From Capsulimonas corticalis (GTDB lineage Bacteria; Armatimonadota; Armatimonadia; Armatimonadales; Capsulimonadaceae), in the NCBI RefSeq assembly GCF_003574315.2, contig NZ_AP025739.1, positions 6,696,001-6,760,000 on the forward strand: 64,000 nucleotides of DNA. The letters are read 5' to 3'. The notes below the pieces were generated by a model. The model was not told where the DNA came from and searched no databases. It saw only the letters and a program-made list of their open reading frames with translations. Numbering within the stretch: the stretch's first letter is position 1; each line of letters starts with the position of its first letter. Of this stretch, positions 15,445-23,063 are shown piece by piece. The translations under genes were made by a program, and so were the position numbers.

Positions 15445-15861
15445 TTACAGTGTGGATGTTGTCATCGTTCCCGCCGGCGCGGTCCGCGCTTTCTTTTGGC
15501 GGCGGGGCCTGGTTTTCGGCTGCTGGATTCTGCCGAGGAACTTCGCCAAGGCGCCTTTGCGCCGATGCTGATCGTTTTCGTCCGTTTCTTCCCAATGCGT
15601 CAGCGCTTTTTTTGACTTGATCAGATCCTCCACGCGCGCCAGCACGTCGGGCTCCAGCACGCCGTACTCCCACTGGGCGTTGGCGAGCGCGAACCAGACG
15701 ACGCAGGCGTCGCACGGATCTTCGAGAAGATCGGCGAAACGGAGATTCAGCGCGCTTCGTATTTCTTCATGCCTGAAGCCTTCATCGTACCTGGCGAGGC
15801 AGTCGAGATAGATCTCCTGAATAGTGACGTCCGCGATTAGCCCCGTATCCCACGTTCCCAT
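15445..15861 (-). CDS. Conserved hypothetical soluble protein starting MGTWDTGLIAD
   Basis: 138 residues from the ATG at 15861, preceded by GGGAG. The start MGTWDTG recalls the MGxWGxG opening of small DUF4259-like proteins, in which a helical body follows. Visible features are a helical, acidic middle (RSALNLRFADLLEDPCDACVVWFALANAQWEY split by short turns) and a strongly basic C-terminal tail (RPRRQKKAR). No signal peptide or membrane segment. Earlier in-frame starts (15981, 15894) would add an Arg-rich leader and are not favoured. Function unknown. Confidence 0.7.
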   Translation of the reverse strand: MGTWDTGLIADVTIQEIYLDCLARYDEGFRHEEIRSALNLRFADLLEDPCDACVVWFALANAQWEYGVLEPDVLARVEDLIKSKKALTHWEETDENDQHRRKGALAKFLGRIQQPKTRPRRQKKARTAPAGTMTTSTL

Positions 15862-16096
15862 AGTCCCGCTCCCTGCTCTGCGTGATTTGCCCATTGTACT
15901 CTGTCTGCGTCTCCCCAGGAACCTCGTATTGCCCGCCGAGATACGATGACTTCGGAAAGTGGCGGGGTATACTACCGTCACGGGCGACGTGTCTGACAGA
16001 CCGTCAACGCTTGCGGGAAGCGTCGGCTCCGCCGACCGCGATCACGAAATTGCAGCGCCCCACCATTTAACAACCAAGCCGACACAGGGAGATTTC

Positions 16097-16876
16097 GTGA
16101 AAAAGTTTATCGAGTTCGCAATCAAGGCGGGAAAGATCCTCGCCAAAATCGCGGCGGTGTACGCCGCCGTCGGCGCCTATGATGTGCTTCGCAACAAGCC
16201 GGCGGACAAAGCCGTCGCCAAGCGCTACTTCACCGGCAACGGGATCCTGACCTGGGTGCTGTCTCCGCTGAACACGCTGCTGGACGTCCTCTCGCTGCCA
16301 TATGTCAATAAGGGCATCTGGAAGCTCGAAGACTTCCCTAAGGAATATCAGGAAGAGATCACGCGCGTTCTGGAAGCCTCGGTGCGCGAGAACCTGGTCG
16401 CCAAGCTCGAAGAAACGGCGAAAGAGCACAAGCGGACGATGGTCTTCTTCAAGTGGTACGGCGAGAACGTGGAGAACACGATCGAAATCCCGGATTTCCA
16501 TGCCGACTACAAGTACATCCAGACCATCGGCGTGTCGGTCTTCAACAAGAAGCAATCGACATCCAAGCACTTCGGCCCGTTCCGCGCCACACTGCGCATC
16601 CTCTACAATATCAATCAGATGGAGGATGACTCGGCGTACATCACGGTCGGCAATGTGAACAACTACTGGCGCACCGACAAGCTGTTCATCTTCGACGACA
16701 CGCTGATGCACCAATCGTTCAACGAGACCGAGCAGCCGCGCTACAACATGTTCATCGACATCCTGCGCCCCTCGCTCGTCCCAAGCTTCTTCCGCAAAGT
16801 CGTCTCCACCGCACGCTTCTTCCTGCGCAGCGTCAACTTCCTGTTCTACAAGAATTGGGACGTCGTCAAGGGCTAA
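16097..16876 (+). CDS. Aspartyl/asparaginyl beta-hydroxylase-like protein
   Basis: 259 residues from a GTG at 16097, preceded by AGGGAG. A short hydrophobic N-terminal segment (ILAKIAAVYAAVGAYDVL) is followed by a soluble domain. The C-terminal third resembles the AspH/LpxO cupin fold: HFGPFRATLRILYNI, then FIFDDTLMHQSFNETEQPR, where His and, eleven residues on, Arg fit the distal iron ligand and 2-oxoglutarate-binding Arg, followed by YNMFIDILRPSLVP. The first iron-binding His expected in RxHL is not present in RATLRI, so activity is uncertain. Ends just before a terminator. An LpxO-like lipid role is possible but not shown. Confidence 0.75.
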   Translation: MKKFIEFAIKAGKILAKIAAVYAAVGAYDVLRNKPADKAVAKRYFTGNGILTWVLSPLNTLLDVLSLPYVNKGIWKLEDFPKEYQEEITRVLEASVRENLVAKLEETAKEHKRTMVFFKWYGENVENTIEIPDFHADYKYIQTIGVSVFNKKQSTSKHFGPFRATLRILYNINQMEDDSAYITVGNVNNYWRTDKLFIFDDTLMHQSFNETEQPRYNMFIDILRPSLVPSFFRKVVSTARFFLRSVNFLFYKNWDVVKG

Positions 16877-16899
16877 TCGCCGACGGTTAACGAACACAC

Positions 16900-16946
16900 G
16901 GCGCGGAGGTAAACGGCAAACACCGCCGACCTCCGCGCCTTTTTTC
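16900..16946 (+). terminator. Rho-independent terminator after the hydroxylase-like gene
   Basis: GGCGCGGAGGT (16900-16910) pairs with ACCTCCGCGCC (16929-16939) over an 18-base loop, immediately followed by a run of seven T. It ends 14 bases before the next ATG. Confidence 0.9.
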
Positions 16947-16959
16947 TGGGGATCCAAGT

Positions 16960-17481
16960 ATGCCCTACAATTTCCGTAACTTCTCCGGCGTCCCTTTTGA
17001 CATGTTGATAGCGTGGTACGTTACTGGTATGTTTGCCCTTGTGGTTGTTCTGCCGCTGGGAGTAATTGGGCTTCTCGCCTACATACTGCCGCGTAGACCT
17101 CTGCCATTTCCAAAGCAATGGAGTCGCGGTGTGTCGTTTGCCACTTTCGTCCTCCCGCTCCTCTCTGGTCTTGTACCCCTGTCTGCTCTCTACTTACTCG
17201 CATGGCGCGCGCACCTCAATATTGGGCATTGGCCACGCTATATGCTGGATGATCCAAATAACTTCCAATTCAACGATCCCTGGTACGATCGCCTCGACGG
17301 TCTCACCTGCATTGCCGATGGGATTGGCTGGTGCTGCCTATATGCATCGATTGCACTCACAATACGCTTTTCTCCCCAAATTACCATGCGCCGCCGCATC
17401 ATTATGGTCTGCCTGTTCCTTGTCTCTTGGACAGTATTTGTCCACGAACCCAATCAGCTGTTTTGGTGGCGGCTGGATTGA
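16960..17481 (+). CDS. Hypothetical four-helix membrane protein
   Basis: 173 residues with four clear hydrophobic segments: about 14-43 (WYVTGMFALVVVLPLGVIG), 60-82 (FATFVLPLLSGLVPLSALY), 118-137 (IADGIGWCCLYASIALTI) and 147-161 (IIMVCLFLVSWTVFV). Loops are Arg-rich between helices 1 and 2, suggesting a cytoplasmic loop there. No family motif was recognised. Its start lies right behind a terminator, so it needs its own promoter, and none is obvious in the 14-base gap; transcription may come through the terminator. Confidence 0.65.
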   Translation: MPYNFRNFSGVPFDMLIAWYVTGMFALVVVLPLGVIGLLAYILPRRPLPFPKQWSRGVSFATFVLPLLSGLVPLSALYLLAWRAHLNIGHWPRYMLDDPNNFQFNDPWYDRLDGLTCIADGIGWCCLYASIALTIRFSPQITMRRRIIMVCLFLVSWTVFVHEPNQLFWWRLD

Positions 17482-17564
17482 GTATAATTGCAGCAAGATA
17501 GCGAATGCTATATTGCTCCGCCTCGGATTTGTCGGAGAGGCAAATTTCGCGAATACATAGACCG

Positions 17565-17969
17565 ATGAAATATTTTCTTTACGCCAATCAGGAATTCGTG
17601 GGATGGTCTGCGCTGGAGCATGCGGATCCGGCCATGGGCTGCGTTTCCGGCGTTTTCCACCCGAACGAGAATTACGAGAACATCAAGGACATCATTCTGA
17701 AGTATTCGGCGTGCCACTTACCTGGCACGGACGCCGCAAAAAAAGAACTCGACCAGGTGTGGCCGCGGATTGAGGCGCTCGGTCTGGCGGTCGAACCCGA
17801 GGGATGCTCGCCGTTCGAACCTACCGGAGGCGTGATCGTTATCGATTACGCGGAAGATTTAGGGGATGAAATCGGGCGCGAGTTGCATGTCTTTGGCTTA
17901 TCGCAGGAAATATTCGCGGAGTACTTTCCAGAAGCGCACGATCGATACTGGGGCGTTAGCGATCGATAA
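17565..17969 (+). CDS. Conserved hypothetical acidic protein
   Basis: 134 residues from MKYFLYANQEFVGWSALEHAD. Acidic and soluble, with no signal peptide. The pattern (opening strand, G-F-P-x-E-x-Y around VSGVFHPNENYENI, then VWPRIEALGLAVEPEGCSPFEP) suggests a small alpha/beta fold of the kind found in immunity-like proteins, but no family was recognised. The upstream in-frame codons from 17505 include no good ribosome binding site. A shared terminator follows. Confidence 0.6.
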   Translation: MKYFLYANQEFVGWSALEHADPAMGCVSGVFHPNENYENIKDIILKYSACHLPGTDAAKKELDQVWPRIEALGLAVEPEGCSPFEPTGGVIVIDYAEDLGDEIGRELHVFGLSQEIFAEYFPEAHDRYWGVSDR

Positions 17970-18053
17970 ATGATATTGCTCTCTAATCGAGTGCGCCGTT
18001 ACTGGATGGAAACACCAAGCGCCGATCGGAGATGATACGTGGCGGCATAAAAC

Positions 18054-18107
18054 AAAAAAGGCCGACTGGGAAGCGCGCGGCGGTGCGCCTCCCGGTCGGT
18101 CTTTTTT
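18054..18107. terminator. Bidirectional terminator between convergent genes
   Basis: AAAAAAGGCCGACTGGGA on the left pairs (with G-U pairs) with TCCCGGTCGGTCTTTTTT on the right, giving an A-run before and a T-run after the stem. It sits between the plus-strand gene ending at 17969 and the minus-strand gene ending at 18133, and should stop transcripts from both sides. Confidence 0.85.
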
Positions 18108-18132
18108 GTATGAGCAATCTGCCCGGACGGAC

Positions 18133-19026
18133 TTACCGGGGGCTGAATGTCGCCGTGAACTGGCCGTCGTCAGTGCCCGCCGCCATGCCCTGGACGCTGA
18201 CGGTGCAGTCGGTGGGCGAGCCGCCGCCCTGGACGCAGTCTCCGGCCAGCGCGACGGATCCCGCCGATACCGAGTTGGGGCGAAGCCATTTGGCGTGGCC
18301 GTCGCACAGCAGGAAGTTGGAGCCGTCCGTGTGGCGGCCCTTCAAAGCCGCGAGGCCGCCATTCGGGTCCGCCGTACAGGTCATCCCGCCCATGCAGCCC
18401 GTGGCGAGCGCCGCGCCCCGCGACTGATTGCCGATGCTGAACGGGTAGACGATGTTGTTGGTCGGGCCGCCGCCGTTAAGCACCGCCGACACGACGGTCG
18501 ATGTGCTGCGCTCCGCCGGATCCGTCAAAGGACCGTACACGCCCTGAACTTCCGAGAGCAGAACCGTCTTCGCCGGGGAAGCCTGCGCGGAAATCGCCTG
18601 GCCGACATGCGGATCCGTGCCGCTGCCGGGATCCGTGCGCGTCAAATTGAGGTTCGCGGCGTAGGAGTTCACGTAACTCGTCACCCCGCCGCTCGGCGCG
18701 GGCGGCTTCGTGGCGTCGTCGGGACACTGATAAACGCCGGTGCTCTTGATATAAGGATAGATTTCGCCGCCCCAGCCCTGGCCGAGGTAATCACCCTGAG
18801 ACGCCGGGTAAGCGGCTGTGATCGGGAAATTATCGTCGCTATCCTGTTCGTACTGCATAAACCCCAGTCCAAGCTGCTTCATGTTGGAAAGGCAGGACGT
18901 TTGCCGAGCCTTCTCGCGAACCTTCGCAAAAACCGGGAACAGGATCGCCGCGAGCACCGCGATGATGGCGATGACGACAAGAAGCTCAATCAGCGTAAAG
19001 CCAGTGCGGTAAGATTTAATCGACAT
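18133..19026 (-). CDS. DUF1559 pseudopilin-like protein
   Basis: 297 residues. Prepilin leader MSIKSYRTG then [19 protein letters not shown], and LFPVFAKVREKARQTSCLSN. The middle is Gly/Pro/Ser-rich and carries pairs of Cys (residues near CPDD, GCMGGMTC, GDC-GG-TDC) that could form disulfides after export. H-X9-DG is intact (GRHTDGSN, then LLCDGHAKW). Start supported by AAAAGGA nine bases upstream. A TTGATG/TAAAGT pair about 60 bases upstream on the minus strand may be its promoter. It is divergent from the Nudix gene. Confidence 0.95.
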   Translation of the reverse strand: MSIKSYRTGFTLIELLVVIAIIAVLAAILFPVFAKVREKARQTSCLSNMKQLGLGFMQYEQDSDDNFPITAAYPASQGDYLGQGWGGEIYPYIKSTGVYQCPDDATKPPAPSGGVTSYVNSYAANLNLTRTDPGSGTDPHVGQAISAQASPAKTVLLSEVQGVYGPLTDPAERSTSTVVSAVLNGGGPTNNIVYPFSIGNQSRGAALATGCMGGMTCTADPNGGLAALKGRHTDGSNFLLCDGHAKWLRPNSVSAGSVALAGDCVQGGGSPTDCTVSVQGMAAGTDDGQFTATFSPR

Positions 19027-19164
19027 TCGTAATTCCTTTTGACAGCCGACTTTAGCCAGCGGTGTAGTATCATCAATAGTCGGGGGGCGAGAGGGAGATC
19101 TTTAGCCCTATCGAACACTTGTCCGCGAAGAATCCGCGATACCGACGAAAGAATTCTCACAATT

Positions 19165-19653
19165 ATGAGCGAAATTATCGATACCGAGCGGTTTGCGATC
19201 CGCGCCATCCTGCTCACTCCGGAGCGCGAAGTCTTACTGCTGCGCATTCTGCCCGACGATAATATCGAGCCGTTTTGGATCGCTCCCGGCGGCGGGCAAG
19301 AATCGGGCGAGACGTTCGAGGAGACGCTGCGGCGGGAGTTGCGGGAGGAACTGGGACTGACGGAGTTCGCTGTCGGCCCTGTCGTGTGGCGGCGAGAGCA
19401 CACGTTCCGCTGGGCGGGACGCCGGATCCGTCAGCAAGAGCAGTATCATATTGTCCACGTCCCGCGCTTTCAGCCGGTGATGACGGATGAAACGGAAGCC
19501 AAATCCCTCGATCGGTTCCAATGGTGGCCAGCCGCGGACCTGGCTCAGACCCGCGAGCGCCTCACGCCCCTCTCCCTGGCGACTATTGTCGAGCAATACA
19601 TGGCGAATGGCGCGCCGCGCGAACCGCTCGCTCTCGAAGTGCTTGTGGATTAA
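19165..19653 (+). CDS. Nudix hydrolase
   Basis: 162 residues. The complete Nudix box G-x5-E-x7-REU-x-EE-x-GU is present in GGQESGETFEETLRRELREE followed by LGL, preceded by WIAPGGG. It hydrolyses a nucleoside diphosphate linked to another group; the true substrate cannot be read from sequence. The ATG at 19165 (MSEIIDTERFAIRAILL) begins right where family members start; the frame is open upstream but with non-conserved sequence. Confidence 0.92.
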   Translation: MSEIIDTERFAIRAILLTPEREVLLLRILPDDNIEPFWIAPGGGQESGETFEETLRRELREELGLTEFAVGPVVWRREHTFRWAGRRIRQQEQYHIVHVPRFQPVMTDETEAKSLDRFQWWPAADLAQTRERLTPLSLATIVEQYMANGAPREPLALEVLVD

Positions 19654-19852
19654 ACGCCCGGCGGCTATACGCGCTGAGAAATCTTGGTTCCTTCTGGATG
19701 GATGTTGGTATAATTACCTATATTGCCGTTTCGCTATCCGTGACGCTGGCAGTGTCGCCTTTCCATCACGTTGATGAACACCGCAATTTTTAATACCTTC
19801 CCACGACGCGGCGGCGCGTCACGGGTTATTTTGGACGAAATTGAAGCAGGCA

Positions 19853-20899
19853 ATGTCCGATCAAAACATATCCCAGGAAGCGGGCAACGAAGCCCCAGCG
19901 CCAGATGACGCCGCCAGAACCAAATCAGAAACGAGCGGCGCGCGAGCGATGTCGCGTCCCCACAGATTGTCACTGCGCAGCGATAGCCAGTTTCGCCTTC
20001 TCGTCGAAAGCGTCGAGGACTACGCGATTTTCCTTCTGGATGTGGATGGGTACATCGTGACGTGGAATCGAGGGGCGCAGCGGATCAAGGGGTATAACGA
20101 ATCCGAGATCATCGGCAGGCACTTTTCGACATTTTACACGCCCGAAGATATCGCGCGCGACCATCCGGCGGAGGAGCTGGAGATCGCGATTGCGGAAGGG
20201 CGATATGAGGAAGAGGCCTGGCGTGTCCGTAAGGACGGCTCGCGTTTTTGGGCGAATGTGATCATCACCGCCTTGAAGGACGAGTCCGGACAGCATTGCG
20301 GTTTCGCCAAGGTCACGCGCGACGTCACCGCGCGTCGCAACGCCGAGGAATCGAAGATCCAGCAGATCCGCGAGCAGATCTCCCGTGTCTTTCTGCGCGA
20401 AGTGCTCTTCAGCGTGACTGAAGGACGCCTTCGATTTTGCGAAAATGTGAGCGATCTTCCCGAGCCGCTGCCGCACACCAGCGGCGACATTCCCTTTGGA
20501 TACACAACCCTCGCCTCGGTACGCTACTTTACGACGGAAGCCGCGGCGAAACTCCACTACTCCGAGGAGCGTATCCATGACTTGATCACGGCGGCCAGCG
20601 AAGCGGCGATGAACGCCGTGGTTCACGCACAGAAGGGCATCTGCCGTATCTCCTGGTCGCCGGAAGGCTCCATCCAGGTTTCGATCTCAGATCACGGCCC
20701 TGGCATTGAACTATCGCTCCTGCATCGCGCCACGCTGGAGCGCGGCTACAGCACGGAAAACAGCCTGGGGCATGGCTTCTGGCTCATGCTGCAAACCTGC
20801 GACCGTGTGTGGATCCACTCCGCCCCCGAAGGCAGCATCGTTGTGCTGGAGCAGGATAAGCAGACGCCGGACCCCGGCTGGCTGTCCATGCAGAAATAA
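19853..20899 (+). CDS. PAS-domain protein with RsbW/anti-sigma-like ATPase domain
   Basis: 348 residues. After a ~35-residue polar leader comes a PAS domain (SQFRLLVESVEDYAIFLLD to DVTARRNAEE), with YIVTWNRGAQRIKGY, GRHFSTFYTPED and a PAC-like end. The C-terminal domain is HATPase_c: N box in HDLITAASEAAMNAVVHAQK, G1 in ISDHGPGIE, and G2 in GHGFWLML. There is no HisKA/DHp helix with a phospho-His, so this is more like an anti-sigma serine kinase or signal-coupled ATPase than a classical histidine kinase. PAS may bind heme, flavin or a small ligand. No partner (sigma factor or anti-anti-sigma) lies next to it. Confidence 0.85.
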   Translation: MSDQNISQEAGNEAPAPDDAARTKSETSGARAMSRPHRLSLRSDSQFRLLVESVEDYAIFLLDVDGYIVTWNRGAQRIKGYNESEIIGRHFSTFYTPEDIARDHPAEELEIAIAEGRYEEEAWRVRKDGSRFWANVIITALKDESGQHCGFAKVTRDVTARRNAEESKIQQIREQISRVFLREVLFSVTEGRLRFCENVSDLPEPLPHTSGDIPFGYTTLASVRYFTTEAAAKLHYSEERIHDLITAASEAAMNAVVHAQKGICRISWSPEGSIQVSISDHGPGIELSLLHRATLERGYSTENSLGHGFWLMLQTCDRVWIHSAPEGSIVVLEQDKQTPDPGWLSMQK

Positions 20900-20973
20900 C
20901 CCCCTACCCTTGCAGCGGCAGCCCCAGCGCGATCGCCACGCCAAACATCAGCAAGGCGCAGAGATCGTGCGAT

Positions 20974-21939
20974 TTAACTCTTCTCCCCGGCGGCTTTGAG
21001 CGCGGTTACAATCGCTTTGGCGTTTTTCACGAGCTCGGGCGAGTTGCCGTCGTTGTTGTAAACGCACGCGATGAGCGTCTTTCCGTCTTTGGCGCGCGTG
21101 TGGACATCCGCGCCGTGCGCCAGTAGAAACTTTACGTTTTCCAGACAGCCAAAATCTACGGCGACATGCAGCGGCGTTTCTCCGTCCTGATCTTTCAAAT
21201 TGATCTCAAACCCGTGCTGAAGCAAATAGCGCAGCATCGGCGTATGTCCGTCCTGCTGGGACGCCACGTGCAGCATGGTCGAGTGGTTGCGGGTCGTCGC
21301 GTACAGATCCGCGCCGTGATCGAGCAGCAGCTTAAAGACGTCCAGGCGTCCCGCGCAGGCGGCCATATGCAGCGGCGTAGCGCCCTCGGAATCCAGCGCG
21401 CGGACATTGGCGTGATGGGCGAGGAGCAAGCGGACAAGATCGGGACTCGAAAACGCGGACGCGAGGCTCAGCGCCGTCGTTTGGTTGAGCCCCACTCCCT
21501 CGGTGTCCGCGCCGGCGTCCAGCAGCGTCTTCGCCAGCGCGACCGGCGCGCCGGGCCCCAGTGACGATATTGGAGTGTAACCGTAGCTATCACGCGCATT
21601 CGGATCCGCCCCATGCTGGATCAGCAGCGCCGCCATGCGCGCATTGCGAGTCTGACTGGCGAGCATTAACACCGGCGTGCTGGGCATCGAACGATGCGTC
21701 GCCGCCGGGTTCTTATAGTTCGGATCGGCCCCGGCGGCAAGCGCGGCGTTGGCCTTGGCGAAATCGCCCGCATCCACCGCGTCCCACAGAGCCGAATTGG
21801 AGATGGCGGGCGCCGCGTCCGCCAGCGTGGCGACAGGAACGGGCGTCGTTTGCGCCTTCGCGGCGGGACCGCCGCACAACAAGGCAAGCGGAAGGAGGAT
21901 TGCGTAGACAGGCTTGACGGATCGGAACCGGAGCGACAT
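20974..21939 (-). CDS. Secreted ankyrin-repeat protein
   Basis: 321 residues from the ATG at 21939, which has GAGGAGA eight bases upstream. Signal peptide MSLRFRSVKPVYAILLPLALL then a small-residue cleavage site near AKAQ. Eight or so ankyrin repeats follow from about residue 47, seen as repeated LLxxGADPNxxDxxGxTPLxxA patterns, e.g. LLIQHGADPNARDSYGYTP, LLLDHGADLYATTRNHST and FLLAHGADVHTRAKDGKT. Ankyrin repeats mediate protein-protein binding; the partner is unknown. A longer frame reaching 22284 is out of register with any sensible start. Confidence 0.9.
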   Translation of the reverse strand: MSLRFRSVKPVYAILLPLALLCGGPAAKAQTTPVPVATLADAAPAISNSALWDAVDAGDFAKANAALAAGADPNYKNPAATHRSMPSTPVLMLASQTRNARMAALLIQHGADPNARDSYGYTPISSLGPGAPVALAKTLLDAGADTEGVGLNQTTALSLASAFSSPDLVRLLLAHHANVRALDSEGATPLHMAACAGRLDVFKLLLDHGADLYATTRNHSTMLHVASQQDGHTPMLRYLLQHGFEINLKDQDGETPLHVAVDFGCLENVKFLLAHGADVHTRAKDGKTLIACVYNNDGNSPELVKNAKAIVTALKAAGEKS

Positions 21940-22054
21940 GGGCGTTTCTCCTCGCGGCGGGCGTTTGTCGCGCAATCTTACACAAATTTCATGGAAAATC
22001 CTGCGCAATGACGTCGCGTGGCGTGTGCGGCCCGCGCAAATCCGTGAAGTAATC

Positions 22055-22870
22055 TCAATACTCATGCCCTTGCTGCGGGACGACAATCTCTCCGGACCGG
22101 GTTTTGAACTTGATTGGGATCGTGGCGTGCTTGTCGCCGTCAATATTGTTGAAGACGTCGAAGTGCAGGTGCGGCTCGGTGGAATGGCCGGTGCTTCCCG
22201 ACAGCGCCAGCGGCTGCCCGACAGCGACGCGCTGGCCCAGCGCCACCAAAACGCCGTGCAGTTCGAGGTGGAAGTACTCGCCAAAGGTTCCGTCGGAGTG
22301 CTTCACGATCACATAGTTGGCGTCATTCGCGAACGAGAGAGCGGCGCCGCCACGATCCGAGTCCGAACGCACCGCGACCACCACGCCGGCGCGCGCGGCG
22401 CGCACCACCGTTCCGGTTGGCATCGCCCAATCGATCGCGTATTCGTTCTGTGATCCGCGATAATGGCTGAATGTCCCCAGGTTACCTTGCGAAACGGGAA
22501 ACACGGCGTTGGCGTAGGGAAGCGAATAAATGTACGGCTGCGCCGCCCCCTTTCTTCGGCCGCCCGCCCGCGCCCGGCACTTTGACTGATAACGCCAGGC
22601 GCGGCTCGGGTCCGCTCCCGTCAGATACACCACGGGAATCGAACGCTTGCCGTCCGAGTCCAGCGTCACGGGCAGCTTGCGCGAACACCGCAAGTTCTCG
22701 CCGCTCACATCCACCGTAATCGTAAAGCACGAGATATTCGCCGACTGCGCCACCAGCCACACGCCGCCCGGCGCCGGATACGCCTTCAATTCAATGCTCG
22801 AATCGCCGGCGGCCAGCGCCGGCGCGACGAGGCCAAAGAGCAAAACCACGACAAGTAAGAATTTCGACAC
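22055..22870 (-). CDS. Secreted M23-family (LytM) peptidase-like protein
   Basis: 271 residues. Signal peptide MSKFLLVVVLLFGLVAPALA. An immunoglobulin-like N-terminal part precedes the LytM/peptidase M23 domain (about 135-255). The zinc site shows YAIDWAMPTGTVVRAARAG (the conserved Asp), HSDGTFGEYFHL (His), and GSTGHSTEPHLHFDVF (HLH plus neighbouring His). The position that carries the first zinc His in classical members (HxxxD) is Asn/Glu here (GSQNEYAID), a substitution seen in a sub-branch of M23. Expected to cut or remodel peptidoglycan cross-links in the periplasm. Lies 115 bases upstream of the ankyrin gene, same strand. Confidence 0.88.
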   Translation of the reverse strand: MSKFLLVVVLLFGLVAPALAAGDSSIELKAYPAPGGVWLVAQSANISCFTITVDVSGENLRCSRKLPVTLDSDGKRSIPVVYLTGADPSRAWRYQSKCRARAGGRRKGAAQPYIYSLPYANAVFPVSQGNLGTFSHYRGSQNEYAIDWAMPTGTVVRAARAGVVVAVRSDSDRGGAALSFANDANYVIVKHSDGTFGEYFHLELHGVLVALGQRVAVGQPLALSGSTGHSTEPHLHFDVFNNIDGDKHATIPIKFKTRSGEIVVPQQGHEY

Positions 22871-23063
22871 GAGATAAACAGCCTTTCCCTGGCGCGGATA
22901 TCGAGCAGCCCAACACTGTATTATATGGCGAAAGAAACAGAATCATGGTGAGCGCCTGCAAACTCGTAGCAACACGGTGACATCCCTCTCTTCGCGCGCC
23001 GACAATAAAGACTACCAAGCGTCTGATACGCCTGGTGAGAAATGCTGTCCGAGGAGATGTGGA

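Noticed and set aside
20900-20973. Short minus-strand reading DLCALLMFGVAIALGLPLQG ending in TAG, looking like the tail of a membrane protein
   Set aside because: Only about 20 codons, no start, and the neighbouring genes fit without it; chance cannot be excluded.
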